Source: Paenibacillus silvae (GTDB lineage: Bacteria; Bacillota; Bacilli; Paenibacillales; Paenibacillaceae). Taken from it: DNA of 64,000 nucleotides. The translations under genes and the position numbers were made by a program. A model generated the notes under the pieces. It was not told where the DNA came from. It was given only the letters and a program-made list of their open reading frames with translations, and made no database searches. Below, piece by piece: positions 8,349 to 18,900 of the stretch (its first letter is position 1; every line of letters begins with the position of its first letter). The stretch spans positions 365,222-429,221 of the forward strand of contig NZ_BMFU01000004.1 in assembly GCF_014639235.1 (NCBI RefSeq), read 5' to 3'.

Positions 8349-9859
8349 GTACAACCAGCACAATCAATGACTGGATTGCGATCCAGCCGCAGGATGATGT
8401 CATCATTGCACTTCGGGATTATGTCAAAGGAGAACAAATTACTCTGCCGGATGGGGTATCATTCGCTCTGCTGCATGATGTGCCCAAAGGACATAAAATT
8501 GCAGTACATGACCTCGCGCAAGGTGCAGATGTGATGAAATACGGCTTCTCCATCGGGATCGCCCAAGAGCCGATTGCACAGGGGAGCTGGATACACAGCC
8601 ACAATCTGAAGACAGGCCTGCACGGACTGCTTGAGTACGAATATCAGCCTGGAAAAGCAGTCCCTATGGACATGCCGCCTGAGCATCTGCGCTCCTTCGA
8701 TGGTTATTTGCGCCCGAATGGCGAAGCGGGGATTCGCAATGAAATCTGGATTGTGAATACCGTGGGATGTATCAACAAGGTATGTGAAGCCCTTGCCCGT
8801 ATGGGGCAGGCCCAGTTTGGCAGCCGTATTGACGGGGTGTACCATTTTCCGCATCCATTCGGATGTTCACAGCTTGGGGATGACTTGAAATATACGCAGC
8901 AGCTGTTAGCTTCGCTGGTGGAGCATCCGAATGCCGGGGGTGTGCTTGTCATCGGTTTGGGATGTGAAAATAACCAGGTGGATGAGTTCCGGGAATGTAT
9001 TGCGCCTGAATATCGGGAGAAGGTACGTTTTCTTAAAGCGCAGGAGACCGAGGACGAGCTGGAAGAGGGACTGCGTTTAATGGAAGAACTGGTGGAGATT
9101 GCAGAGCAAGAGCAGCGTCAGCCGTTGCCACTGAGCAAATTGAAAATTGGTCTGAAATGCGGGGGATCGGACGGGTTATCCGGCATTACTGCGAATCCGC
9201 TGGTAGGTGCTGTTGCCGATCTGCTGGTTGCCGCTGGAGGAACGGCAATTTTGACAGAGGTACCCGAAATGTTCGGAGCGGAGACGATTCTGATGAACCG
9301 TGCTGCCGATGAGCACGTATTTAATGATCTGGTAGACCTGGTGAACGGCTTCAAGCAGTACTTTGTGAATCATGGTCAGAACATCTATGAAAATCCTTCA
9401 CCGGGCAACAAGGCAGGCGGCATTACAACACTGGAGGAGAAATCACTCGGCTGTACGCAAAAGGGAGGACGCTCCTCGGTTGTCGATGTGTTGAGATACG
9501 GTAAACGAGTGACCAAAACCGGTCTGAACATTGTAGAGGCACCAGGGAATGATCTGGTTTCGGTGACGGCATTATCTGCAGCGGGAGCTCATATTGTGCT
9601 GTTTACGACAGGCCGAGGCACACCTTTTGGCGGTCCAGTGCCTACACTGAAAATTGCGACACAATCCGATCTGGCGAAACGCAAAAAACACTGGATTGAC
9701 TTTAACGCAGGTCAACTGCTTGAAGGCCAATCGATGGACGAGGTCAAGGTGCAATTATTCAGCCAGATCATTGACATTGCTTCAGGGCGTGCGAACACAC
9801 TCAGTGAGCAGCATGGTTTCCGCGAGATTGCCATTTTCAAGGACGGAGTTATTCTGTAA
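8345..9859 (+). CDS. uxaA: Altronate dehydratase
   Basis: 504 residues. It removes water from D-altronate to give 2-keto-3-deoxygluconate, the step after UxaB. It carries both halves of the family: an N-terminal SAF domain (about residues 1-95) and the UxaA catalytic domain, with GCENNQVDEF, KCGGSDGLSGITANP and SLGCTQKGG motifs; the cysteines are likely iron ligands. It starts in an ATGA overlap with uxaB. A strong hairpin follows the gene. Length and motifs are normal for the family. Confidence 0.93.
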   Translation: MSTTSTINDWIAIQPQDDVIIALRDYVKGEQITLPDGVSFALLHDVPKGHKIAVHDLAQGADVMKYGFSIGIAQEPIAQGSWIHSHNLKTGLHGLLEYEYQPGKAVPMDMPPEHLRSFDGYLRPNGEAGIRNEIWIVNTVGCINKVCEALARMGQAQFGSRIDGVYHFPHPFGCSQLGDDLKYTQQLLASLVEHPNAGGVLVIGLGCENNQVDEFRECIAPEYREKVRFLKAQETEDELEEGLRLMEELVEIAEQEQRQPLPLSKLKIGLKCGGSDGLSGITANPLVGAVADLLVAAGGTAILTEVPEMFGAETILMNRAADEHVFNDLVDLVNGFKQYFVNHGQNIYENPSPGNKAGGITTLEEKSLGCTQKGGRSSVVDVLRYGKRVTKTGLNIVEAPGNDLVSVTALSAAGAHIVLFTTGRGTPFGGPVPTLKIATQSDLAKRKKHWIDFNAGQLLEGQSMDEVKVQLFSQIIDIASGRANTLSEQHGFREIAIFKDGVIL

Positions 9860-9873
9860 CTAGCAATGATGAC

Positions 9874-9930
9874 AACAAACCAACAACCGGACTGTCTGCT
9901 TGCCTGCAGACATCCGGTTGTTGGTTTGTT
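9874..9930. terminator. Bidirectional terminator between uxaA and the GH42 gene
   Basis: Perfect 18-base inverted repeat (9874-9891 with 9913-9930) starting AACAAACCAACAACC, loop of 21 bases, between two converging genes. Confidence 0.8.
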
Positions 9931-9988
9931 CAGGAGGAGAGCCTTGGTGGTGCAAAGTACAAGCACCTTATATTTCCTACAACATTTG

Positions 9989-12028
9989 TTAAGTGGTCCA
10001 TTCCAATATGTGCACGCCGCGCGCTTCGATCTCGGTAGCACCTGTATAATGTTGACCTGTTAACAGGTCGCGAGCAGCGATTTCACCCAGGTCATAGGAT
10101 TGTGCAGACGCATGATGATTCATGACAAACAGATAGGAGCTGCCATCCTTGGTGCGTGCGCTTACCTCCACACCTTGCGGCGTTTCCAGCAAAGGTTTGA
10201 TATGTTTGGCTGCTGCAAGCTCACCAAGCAACCCGTCAAGGAACAGATCATCAGGGTCTGTGGCAACATACCAGGCTTCCCCTTGACCGAATTTGTTGCG
10301 GGTAAGCGCAGGCATGCCTTTGTAGAAGTCTTCACCGTATTCGGCAATCACATCTGCTCCTTCACTGTGCAGCAGATCACATAACATGCCACATTCGTAA
10401 ACGCCTTCAAGTGAACCGAATGTTTCCTGCAGCACGATCGTGTTCTTTTGCTCGGGTAATAGCGCATCAATCTCTTCAACCCAGATGCCAAGCAGGCTGC
10501 GCAGCTCGCCCGGATAACCGCCTGTGGTCACCAGATCATGCTCGTTAACGATGCCGCTGAAGAAAGTGGTCAGGAATGTGCCGCCAGAGGCAACAAACTG
10601 CTCCAGCTTGGCAGCAAAGCCTGGTTTGACCATATATAACACAGGCGCAAGCACAAGATCATAACTGCTGATATCCGTGTCCACACTTACGATATCCACT
10701 TGAATGTTACGGCGGAAGAAGGCTGCATAATATTTGTGAATCTGATCGACATATTTCAACGCAATGGTCGGTCCGCTTGATTTTTCGATAGCCCACCAGT
10801 TGTCCCAGTCAAATACGATAGCTACCTTGGACTGTACTGCCGCATCAAGCGTCGTATCTCCCAGGAGCTGCAATTCCTTGCCTAGCTGTGCTACTTCGCG
10901 GAACACCCGTGTATTCTCATGTCCGGCATGTTCGATAACAGCGCCGTGATATTTCTCGCAGGCTCCGATTGAACGACGCAACTGAAAGAACATAACCGTA
11001 TCCGCGCCATGTGCGATGGATTGATAGCTCCACAGCCGCATCACACCTGGACGCTTCAACGAATTGTAAGGCTGCCAGTTCTGCTGGCTTGGTGTCTGTT
11101 CCATCAGCATAAACGGCTGACCATCCTTGAGTCCACGCATGAGATCATGTGCCATCGCGGTGTAGCTTACCGGTGTAGCAAGCCCCGGATAACTGTCCCA
11201 GGAGACGATATCCAGATATTTGGCCCATTTGAAGTAGTCAAGCTGTTTGAAAAAGCCCATCAGGTTGGTTGTAACGACGGAGTCGGGGATATGCTTTTTG
11301 ATGGCATGGTATTCCAGCAGATAACATTCCAGCATACTGTCCGAGTTAAACCGGGAGTAATCCAGAGAGATGCCCTGAAACGAGGAGCTGTTATGGCCCC
11401 AATGCTCGCTCAGATTGCTTGGAAGCACAATCTCGTCCCAATCGTAAAACGTGTGCCCCCAGAAGTTGGTGTTCCAGGCTTTGTTGAGCCGTTCAATGGA
11501 CGTATAACGTTTCTTGAGATACACACGAAATGCCTTCTCACAATTATCACAGTAACACTCGCCGCCGTATTCGTTGGAGATATGCCACACGAGCACAGCG
11601 GGATGATCTTTGTAACGGGCTGCCAGCTTGTCAGCGATGATCTCGGAGTATTTGCGATAGGTTGGACTGTTCGGGCAGGAGTTATGCCGCCCGCCGAATT
11701 TGCGTTTGCGCCCGTCTGTGTCTACACGAAGCACATCCGGGTATTTTTTAGCCATCCAGGCCGGATGAGCAGCCGTGCTTGTCGCAAGGCAGACGTATAC
11801 TCCATTCTGATGAAGACGATCAATGAGCTGGTCCAGATACTCAAAGTTGTAGGTTACTTCATCAGGCTGAATCAGCGCCCAGGAGAAAACGTTAATGGTA
11901 GCGATATCAATACCTGCCAGTTTAAACATACGCAGGTCCTCCAGGTGGGTCTCATGATCCCATTGTTCAGGGTTGTAATCCCCTCCATAGAACATTTTGG
12001 GCAGTTTGCTGCTAATCAACGCGCTCAC
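9989..12028 (-). CDS. GH42 beta-galactosidase, zinc-cluster type
   Basis: 679 residues with no signal peptide, so cytoplasmic. Glycoside hydrolase family 42: TIM barrel with acid/base Glu153 in HISNEYGG and nucleophile Glu310 in MLMEQTPSQQN, then the trimerisation domain (about 395-600) and a small beta domain at the end. Cys118, Cys158, Cys160 and Cys163 (RHNSCPN, ECYCDNC) match the structural zinc cluster of many GH42 enzymes. GH42 members split galactosides, often galactan or arabinogalactan oligosaccharides. It is transcribed divergently from an AraC regulator; start ATG 12028 follows AGAGGTGAG. Confidence 0.93.
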   Translation of the reverse strand: MSALISSKLPKMFYGGDYNPEQWDHETHLEDLRMFKLAGIDIATINVFSWALIQPDEVTYNFEYLDQLIDRLHQNGVYVCLATSTAAHPAWMAKKYPDVLRVDTDGRKRKFGGRHNSCPNSPTYRKYSEIIADKLAARYKDHPAVLVWHISNEYGGECYCDNCEKAFRVYLKKRYTSIERLNKAWNTNFWGHTFYDWDEIVLPSNLSEHWGHNSSSFQGISLDYSRFNSDSMLECYLLEYHAIKKHIPDSVVTTNLMGFFKQLDYFKWAKYLDIVSWDSYPGLATPVSYTAMAHDLMRGLKDGQPFMLMEQTPSQQNWQPYNSLKRPGVMRLWSYQSIAHGADTVMFFQLRRSIGACEKYHGAVIEHAGHENTRVFREVAQLGKELQLLGDTTLDAAVQSKVAIVFDWDNWWAIEKSSGPTIALKYVDQIHKYYAAFFRRNIQVDIVSVDTDISSYDLVLAPVLYMVKPGFAAKLEQFVASGGTFLTTFFSGIVNEHDLVTTGGYPGELRSLLGIWVEEIDALLPEQKNTIVLQETFGSLEGVYECGMLCDLLHSEGADVIAEYGEDFYKGMPALTRNKFGQGEAWYVATDPDDLFLDGLLGELAAAKHIKPLLETPQGVEVSARTKDGSSYLFVMNHHASAQSYDLGEIAARDLLTGQHYTGATEIEARGVHILEWTT

Positions 12029-12166
12029 CTCTTGTATAAGAATAATTCTATACTATATGATACATATGACTTTTAAAATATAACAAAAGTGATAACGTAT
12101 ATAAGAATATGGAACTCAATTATGGAGGATAAAGCTTTAATTGCAGTTCTGTTCAAGGAGGCTTTT

Positions 12167-13000
12167 ATGCTCATTTCGCCCCGCCATCAACGTTATTTTA
12201 TGACCCCGCGGGACCAGTCGCTGCCGCTGTACATCGAGAGCATCGGGTATAACGGAAATCAGGAAAAAGTATACAGACCTGCAGGTTATCCGTATTATCA
12301 CTGGCTGCAAACGGTGAAGGGAGCGGGTGAACTCAAACTGTCCGGGGCTTCGGCAACAATCGGTGAAAATGCAGGTATTCTGCTCCCGCCCAACCTGCCG
12401 CATGAGTACGTCCGTGTTCAGAAGGAGTGGGAGACGATCTACATTACTTTTGACGGATCGCAATGTGCAGCAATTGTCGATTCGCTTGGTCTGGGTGAAC
12501 CTGCTTTCCAGCAGTGGGATATGGACAGTCCACTCGATCATTTTGCCAGGCATGTGCTGGATTCCATCGGCAGTGATCAGGATTTATCCGGGCTTGAAGC
12601 GTCAGCAGACATGTACCGTTTTCTGATTTTGCTCAAAAAACATGGCATGATTGGTAATCGCTCCTCGATCTCGCAAGCCGTAGCCAGACTTGCCCCGCTC
12701 CTCGCCTTTATGGAGCAGCATTATCAAGATCCCGACATTGGACTGGAGCAGATGGCATGCATTACCGGAATTTCATCGAGACATTTGAACACGCTGTTCA
12801 AACAGTCCTTTGGCATGACGGCGTACAGTTATTTTATTTTGCTGCGAATACGCAAATCCAAAGAGCTGCTGACAGGCAGCAGAGAGCTGACAATCAAAGA
12901 GACCGCCATACGGGCAGGATTTCGGGATGCCAGTCATTTTGTCGCCACCTTTCGCCGGATTGAAGGGGTAACACCGGAACAGTTTCGGAACTTGTACTAA
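12167..13000 (+). CDS. AraC-family regulator next to the GH42 gene
   Basis: 277 residues. It has an N-terminal cupin-like domain (YYHWLQTVKGAGELKLSG; ILLPPNLPHEYV) and a C-terminal AraC DNA-binding domain (about 175-277) with IGLEQMACITGISSRHLNTL and IKETAIRAGFRDASHFVATF helices, ending in TPEQFRNLY. The start at 12167 has AAGGAGG five bases away; an in-frame start at 12089 lacks a site. The divergent layout with the GH42 beta-galactosidase suggests that it controls that gene in response to a galactoside; this is inference. Confidence 0.87.
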   Translation: MLISPRHQRYFMTPRDQSLPLYIESIGYNGNQEKVYRPAGYPYYHWLQTVKGAGELKLSGASATIGENAGILLPPNLPHEYVRVQKEWETIYITFDGSQCAAIVDSLGLGEPAFQQWDMDSPLDHFARHVLDSIGSDQDLSGLEASADMYRFLILLKKHGMIGNRSSISQAVARLAPLLAFMEQHYQDPDIGLEQMACITGISSRHLNTLFKQSFGMTAYSYFILLRIRKSKELLTGSRELTIKETAIRAGFRDASHFVATFRRIEGVTPEQFRNLY

Positions 13001-13141
13001 TTTAGAGCCGGGTTGAACAAAAAGATATGCTGCAAGGTATTGATGCATGATGCCGTTCCCGTTATGATGGTATCGAATCCAAGTAACGAAAACGATTAAA
13101 CGGATATATTTCCATGCTAACGAGAGAGGATGAGCCATATC

Positions 13142-13930
13142 ATGAGTTCTATTATCCCATTGTGGGATCAGGCAGCGCCTTATGCGGCTGCAGGTCATGA
13201 AGACGAAATGCCACATCTGATTCCTTTTATTCAACCCGGTTCCGAGAGCGCTGTCATTGTGTGTCCTGGAGGCGGTTACGGTTTTCTCGCAGACCATGAG
13301 GGTGCCTCTGTTGCTGAACTGTTGAATCGTGCAGGTATCAGTGCATTTGTGCTTAAATATCGCGTAGCTCCTCATCAACATCCTGCTCCCAAGGCCGACG
13401 GGCAGCGTGCAATCCGTTATGTGAGAGCAAATGCAGCACAATACGGAATTAATCCGTCCAAAATCGCGGTGTTAGGTTTCTCGGCAGGGGGCCATTTAAC
13501 AGCTACACTGGGTACCCAATATGATGCAGGACAACCGGACCACGAGGACTTTGTCGAGCGGCAGAGCTCTCGTCCAGACCGTGTAATTCTCTGTTATCCG
13601 GTTATTACGATGGAGTCATATGGACATTCGGGTTCAAGAATAAATCTGCTGGGCGAAGATGCAACACAGAAACAGATTCAGGCCTTTAGTGCAGAGCAGC
13701 AGGTCAAGGCAGACGCTCCTGAAGCGTTTATCTGGCATACGAGTAACGATCAGGCTGTTCCGGTTGAAAATAGCTTGCGCTACGCACTTGCTTTGGGTAA
13801 ACACGGTATCCCTTATGATCTGCACGTATTCGAGAAAGGGCCGCATGGCTTAGGCCTGGCTGAGAATGATGATACAGTTCGGGTATGGTCTGATCTGTGC
13901 CTGACCTGGCTTAAAAATCAAGGCTGGTAA
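13142..13930 (+). CDS. Alpha/beta-hydrolase, acetyl-esterase type
   Basis: About 262 residues (266 from the ATG at 13130; the choice is uncertain because GAGAGAGG abuts the first ATG). BD-FAE/AXE-like alpha/beta hydrolase: oxyanion motif VCPGGGYGF, nucleophile elbow GFSAGGH (Ser118 in the longer numbering), acid Asp in WHTSNDQAVPV and His in GPHGLGL. No signal peptide. It is followed by an Axe2-type acetylxylan esterase and an SMP-30 protein, so it probably removes acetyl groups from imported xylo- or glucooligosaccharides. The substrate is inferred from neighbours only. Confidence 0.82.
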   Translation: MSSIIPLWDQAAPYAAAGHEDEMPHLIPFIQPGSESAVIVCPGGGYGFLADHEGASVAELLNRAGISAFVLKYRVAPHQHPAPKADGQRAIRYVRANAAQYGINPSKIAVLGFSAGGHLTATLGTQYDAGQPDHEDFVERQSSRPDRVILCYPVITMESYGHSGSRINLLGEDATQKQIQAFSAEQQVKADAPEAFIWHTSNDQAVPVENSLRYALALGKHGIPYDLHVFEKGPHGLGLAENDDTVRVWSDLCLTWLKNQGW

Positions 13931-14028
13931 CGATAGGCTGGCTGCCCAAGAAGAAAGAAAGGTAATAACGGATCCCGCTCCGAGTACGTACTCATCGATC
14001 TCATATCAAGCGAAGGAGATTCAGACTC

Positions 14029-14688
14029 ATGAAATTGCATAAAAACGACAAGATTCTATTCATCGGTGATTCCATTACCGATTGCGGACGTTCACATCCT
14101 GTAGGGGAGGGAAGCTCGGGGCTGGGCCATGGATATGTTGCACAGGTGTACGCCTTGTTACGGTCTATTTATCCCGAATTGATGCTTCGGGTACAAAATG
14201 TGGGTAATAGCGGGAATACAGTCCGTGATCTGAAGCAGCGCTGGGAGCGCGATGTGCTGGAGCTGAAGCCGGACTGGTTGACCATCATGATTGGTATCAA
14301 TGATGTGTGGCGCCAGTTTGATCATCCGCTTTCAGATTCACATGTGTTTCTCGATGAATATGAAGCCACCCTGGGTGAACTGGTGGCATCTGTTCGTCCG
14401 AAGGTGAAGGGACTTGTGCTCATGACACCGTATTATCTTGAAGCCAATCCGGAAGATCCGATGCGGGCTACCATGGACATATATGGAGCAGCAGTTCGCA
14501 GGGTAGCATCGGAATATGAGACTCTGTTTGTGGACACACAGGCCGCATTTGCACCATTCTGGGATCACTATTATACATCGGTGCTGACACATGACAGAGT
14601 GCACCCGGACGCTACAGGTCATATGATATTGAGCAAAGCGTTTCTGGATGTGATTGGATTTGAATGGTCGGGTAATAAGAAATCCTGA
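14029..14688 (+). CDS. Acetylxylan esterase, Axe2-type SGNH hydrolase
   Basis: 219 residues, the same length as the Axe2 acetylxylan esterase of Geobacillus as I recall it, with long shared stretches (GNTVRDLK, MIGINDVWRQ, FVDTQAAF, DRVHP). The catalytic triad is Ser15 (GDSITD), Asp189 and His192; Asn91 of GIND serves the oxyanion hole. There is no signal peptide, so it acts in the cytosol on acetylated xylooligosaccharides. It starts at ATG 14029 behind GAAGGAGA. It lies between an esterase and a lactonase-like gene, probably in one transcript. Confidence 0.88.
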   Translation: MKLHKNDKILFIGDSITDCGRSHPVGEGSSGLGHGYVAQVYALLRSIYPELMLRVQNVGNSGNTVRDLKQRWERDVLELKPDWLTIMIGINDVWRQFDHPLSDSHVFLDEYEATLGELVASVRPKVKGLVLMTPYYLEANPEDPMRATMDIYGAAVRRVASEYETLFVDTQAAFAPFWDHYYTSVLTHDRVHPDATGHMILSKAFLDVIGFEWSGNKKS

Positions 14689-14705
14689 AAACAAGGAGAG
14701 TTGAT

Positions 14706-15587
14706 ATGAGTAAAGTAACTGTAGTCGTGGATACCCCTGCACTATTGGGAGAAGGCCCCAGCTGGGATGCAGAAAATAACCGTTTGTTATGGGTAGATAT
14801 CGAAGGATTCAAGGTGCATGCATTCGATCCAGCGACGGGTCAGGATCAGGTCTATGACGTGGGTGAGCACGTCGGGGCTGTTGTTCCGTATCGCGGCAGC
14901 GAAGTGCTCGTTGCGCTTCGTACGGGATTTTATACATATGATCTGATTACAGGCGAACTTCAGGCCATTGCCGACCCGGAACAGGATAAAACGACCAATC
15001 GATTCAATGATGGGAAATGTGACGCCAATGGACGATTCTGGGCTGGCACCATGAGCCTGAATAACGAGCAAAAGGCCGGATCATTATATTGCCTGGAGGA
15101 AGGACAGCCTGTGCGTACGATGGTGCAGCATGTATCTACTTCCAATGGTCTCGGCTGGAGCCCGGATCGTCAGTTCATGTATTACATTGATACGCCAACA
15201 CGTTCGGTGGATCGTTTTGCTTTTGATCTGGCTTCCGGCACAATCTCGAATCGGACCAGCATTATTTCCGTTCCTGAAGAAATGGGGTTCCCGGATGGCA
15301 TGACTGTGGATGCTGAAGGAATGTTATGGGTTGCTCATTGGGGCGGAGGGAGAGTTACCCGCTGGAACCCGGAAACCTCGGAGCTGTTACAGCAGATTGA
15401 AGTACCTGCGGATCAGGTGACCTCCTGTTGTTTTGGCGGACCCGACTTGGAGGAGCTCTATATTACTACCGCACGAATCGGGATCAAGGAAGAGAGATTG
15501 CAAGAAACGCCGCAAGCAGGTTCACTATTCGTGGTGAAGCCTGGTGTGAAAGGGCAGGAAACTCATGCTTACGGGCGAAAAGGTTAA
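14706..15587 (+). CDS. SMP-30/gluconolactonase-like protein
   Basis: 293 residues forming the six-bladed propeller of the SMP-30/regucalcin/gluconolactonase family. The metal ligands are visible: Glu16 in LGEGPSWD, Asn in STSNGLGWSPD and Asp in FPDGMTVDAEG. These enzymes hydrolyse sugar-acid lactones, e.g. from oxidised aldoses. It begins 17 bases after the Axe2 gene with GGAGAG as ribosome-binding site, so is co-transcribed. A good terminator follows. The exact lactone is unknown; xylono- or galactonolactone would fit the neighbourhood. Confidence 0.87.
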   Translation: MSKVTVVVDTPALLGEGPSWDAENNRLLWVDIEGFKVHAFDPATGQDQVYDVGEHVGAVVPYRGSEVLVALRTGFYTYDLITGELQAIADPEQDKTTNRFNDGKCDANGRFWAGTMSLNNEQKAGSLYCLEEGQPVRTMVQHVSTSNGLGWSPDRQFMYYIDTPTRSVDRFAFDLASGTISNRTSIISVPEEMGFPDGMTVDAEGMLWVAHWGGGRVTRWNPETSELLQQIEVPADQVTSCCFGGPDLEELYITTARIGIKEERLQETPQAGSLFVVKPGVKGQETHAYGRKG

Positions 15588-15614
15588 GCAATACGCTGAA
15601 CATAAGAAGATTTC

Positions 15615-15641
15615 AGGTGCTGCTTCTGCAGCACCTTTTTT
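15615..15641 (+). terminator. Rho-independent terminator after SMP-30 gene
   Basis: Perfect nine-base stem AGGTGCTGC/GCAGCACCT, four-base loop, followed by six T. Confidence 0.9.
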
Positions 15642-15711
15642 GCGCCTGAAAACAAGGATATGAAGCAAAAAAAATTTTTGAAAGGCAGTTTAAAAGAAAG
15701 GGATAAAACGT

Positions 15712-15740
15712 TTTCCATCGAATGTTAATTATTGTACAAT
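15712..15740 (+). promoter_or_regulatory. Possible sigma-A promoter of the xyloglucanase gene
   Basis: TTTCCA and TACAAT are 17 bases apart. The -10 box is good, the -35 box is moderate. It lies between the preceding terminator and the cre-like site. Confidence 0.4.
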
Positions 15741-15772
15741 AAACTGTTTTGTGGTTTTGTTTGCAGAGGTTT

Positions 15773-15786
15773 TGTAAGCGCTTAAC
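15773..15786 (+). promoter_or_regulatory. cre-like site ahead of the xyloglucanase gene
   Basis: TGTAAGCGCTTAAC matches the cre consensus at 12 of 14 positions and is centred on the palindrome GTAAGCGCTTAAC. It lies about 30 bases after the possible promoter, a roadblock position. Confidence 0.5.
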
Positions 15787-15923
15787 CGAAATGTGAAGGG
15801 AGGTGATGTTTCCTTAATAAGCAACTTCTATGGATTCGTCTGGAACGGCATCATCAGGATGAGACAGCGGGGAGAGAGCGGATTACAGCACATGTTCAAC
15901 CATGAAAAGGAGGATATGTTGAG

Positions 15924-18900
15924 ATGAAAACGTGGATGAGGAAGCTGCGGATGATTGGTTTAAGTATGGCTATCGTAACGGCTTCATTGAGTGGAATAGG
16001 CATGTCTGGAACTGTGGCGGCGGCTCCAAGCGAAGCTTACGAATGGAAAAATGTTGTTACTGGTGGAGGCGGGGGATATATACCGGGAATCATTTTTAAC
16101 GAATCGGAGAAGGATCTGATCTATGCCCGGACAGACATTGGTGGAGCGTATCGCTGGAATCCGGCTGATAGCAGCTGGAAACCGCTTACCGACTTTGTCG
16201 GGTGGGATGACTGGAACAACAATGGGGTAGATGCTCTCGCTACGGACCCGGTGGACCCGGATCGTGTGTACATGGCTGTAGGCACGTATACGAACTCGTG
16301 GGTACAGGATAACGGGTATATTTTTCGATCCACAGACCGGGGAGATACATGGCAGCAGACCGAATTGCCCTTCAAGGTGGGTGGAAACATGCCTGGTCGC
16401 TCATTGGGAGAACGCTTGGCGATCGACCCGAATGATCATCGGATTTTATATTTTGGGGCACGCAGCGGCAATGGGTTATGGAAAAGCACTGATTATGGAG
16501 TAACCTGGAGCAAAGTAACCAGCTTCCCGAATCCGGGCAACTATGTAGAGAATCCGGGGAATGAATATACCAGTGATATTATTGGTTTGGCCTGGATTAC
16601 TTTTGATAAAACAACCGGCTCGGCAGGACAGGCGACACAGACGATATATGTTGGAGTAGCGGATAAAAGTGAAAGCATATATCGCAGTACAAACGGAGGT
16701 TTGACCTGGACAGCTGTTCCCGGGCAGCCAACAGGTTACCTGCCTCACCATGGGAAGCTGGATGTCGATGGAAATATTTACATTACCTACAGCAATGGTG
16801 CAGGACCTTATGACGGTACAAAGGGAGAGGTCTGGAAGCTGAACGCTGCGACGGGGGTATGGAAAAATATTAGCCCTGTGCCGAGCAGCAGCTCGGATAA
16901 CTATTACGGTTATGGCGGCCTGGCTATTGATGCACAGGAACCCGGTACACTTATGGTAGCCACGATGAATTCCTGGTGGCCGGATGCCATCCTGTTTCGA
17001 AGCAAGGATGGTGGAGATACCTGGACACGCATCTGGGATTTTGAAGGATATCCTGACCGCAAATTCAGATATACGCAGGATATTTCGGCAGCACCTTGGT
17101 TAACCTTTGGCGTTAATCCTGCACCCCCTGAGATTACACCCAAACTTGGCTGGATGATTAGTGCGCTGGAGATTGATCCGTTTGATTCAGATCGGCTGAT
17201 GTATGGAACAGGTGCGACGATCTACGGCACGAACAACCTTACCGATTGGGATCAGGATGAGAAGATTCATATCTCCGTGATGGCCAAAGGCATTGAAGAA
17301 ACCAATGTGCTTGATCTGATCAGTCCTCCAAGTGGAGCAAATCTGGTCAGCGCTTTGGGCGACATTGCCGGGTTCCGCCATGATGATCTGACCCAAGCTC
17401 CAGCTGCAATGTTTACGAACCCGAACTATCCTTCAACGGAAAGCATTGATTTCGCTGAATTAAGTCCGAATACAATGGTGCGTGTAGGTAAAGCCGATTA
17501 CACGGTTGATCCAAATGCGAGATCCATAGGGCTATCCAGCGACGGAGGCAGCACATGGTACAAAGCAAGCGCTGAGCCTTCAGGCACGACAGGGGGCGGG
17601 ACTGTTGCGATCTCGGCAAGTGGCAACCGTATCGTGTGGAGCACGTCGGACCGGGGAGTATTTTACTCTGCCAGCGGTGATTCATGGACGGCGAGCACAG
17701 GAATTCCTGCACAGGCCAAGGTGATCTCCGATCGGGTGAATCCGAACAAATTCTATGGCTTCGCAGCCGGTAAAGTGTATGTGAGTACCAATGGTGGAGC
17801 TTCATTCGCTGTATCGCCAGCTGCAGGTCTTCCAGTGGAAGGCAACGCAGACCTTCATGCTGTACCGGGTGTAGAAGGTGAGCTGTGGTTCGCAGGTGGT
17901 AATGAGGAAGATGGGCCATATGGTTTGTGGCACTCCACAGATTCGGGAGCAACCTTTACCAAGCTGGCAAATGTGGAGGAAGCGGACAGCATTGGTTTTG
18001 GTAAAGCAGCTCCGGGGCAAAATGTTGTTGCCTTATATACCGTGGCACAGATTGACGGGACACGAGGATTTTTCCGTTCGGACGACGGCGGAGCAAGCTG
18101 GGTACGGATTAACGATGATCAGCATCAATATGCGCGTGTAACGACTATTACAGGCGACCCGCGTATATATGGCAGAGTATACCTTGGAACAAATGGACGG
18201 GGAATTCTCTATGCAGACCCGGTTAACGGAAATGGCGGCACTACGCCAGTACCGAATTCGACGATCACCCCTGTAACGGCTCAGTTTGATCTGAACATCG
18301 ATCATCAGGCTGATATTCCTGTGGCGTTGACACTCAACGGCAATACATTGACCTCTATCCGCAACGGAAATACGATATTGGCAGCGGGAACCGACTATAG
18401 TGTAACTGGCAATCAGGTTGTGCTTCATAAAGCGTATCTGGCTACTTTGCCAAAAGGGGCAGCCGCATTAACTTTTCAGTTCAGTGCGGGCAATCCTGCA
18501 ACGCTGAATCTGACCGTCAAGGATACAACAGTGGTGATTCCAAGTGGCACAATTCGGATCGAGATGTATAACGGCACAACCGCCGCATCCAGCAGCTCCA
18601 TCAATCCTAAATTCAGACTGACCAATACTGGCACCGCTCCACTCAATCTGTCGGATGTGAAAATCAGATACTACTACACAATTAATGGCGTTCAGCCGCA
18701 AAATTTCTTCTGTGACTGGGCTGCTGTGGGGAACAACAACGTTACGGGTACGTTCAGCTCATTAACACCGGGGCTGCCTGGAGCGGACCATGTGCTGGAG
18801 ATTGGCTTCAAAGCCTCGGCTGGAACGTTGAATGCGGGGCAGAGTACAGAGATTCAGACCCGTTTCTCCAAAGACAACTGGACCAACTATAATCAAACGG

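Noticed and set aside
11009..12076. 355-codon open frame antisense to the GH42 gene
   Set aside because: It is a shadow of the GH42 coding strand; GH42 catalytic and zinc residues are all intact on the minus strand.
15830..15862. Ten-codon leader peptide (MDSSGTASSG) ahead of the xyloglucanase gene
   Set aside because: No well-spaced ribosome-binding site and no run of regulatory codons or paired attenuator structures.
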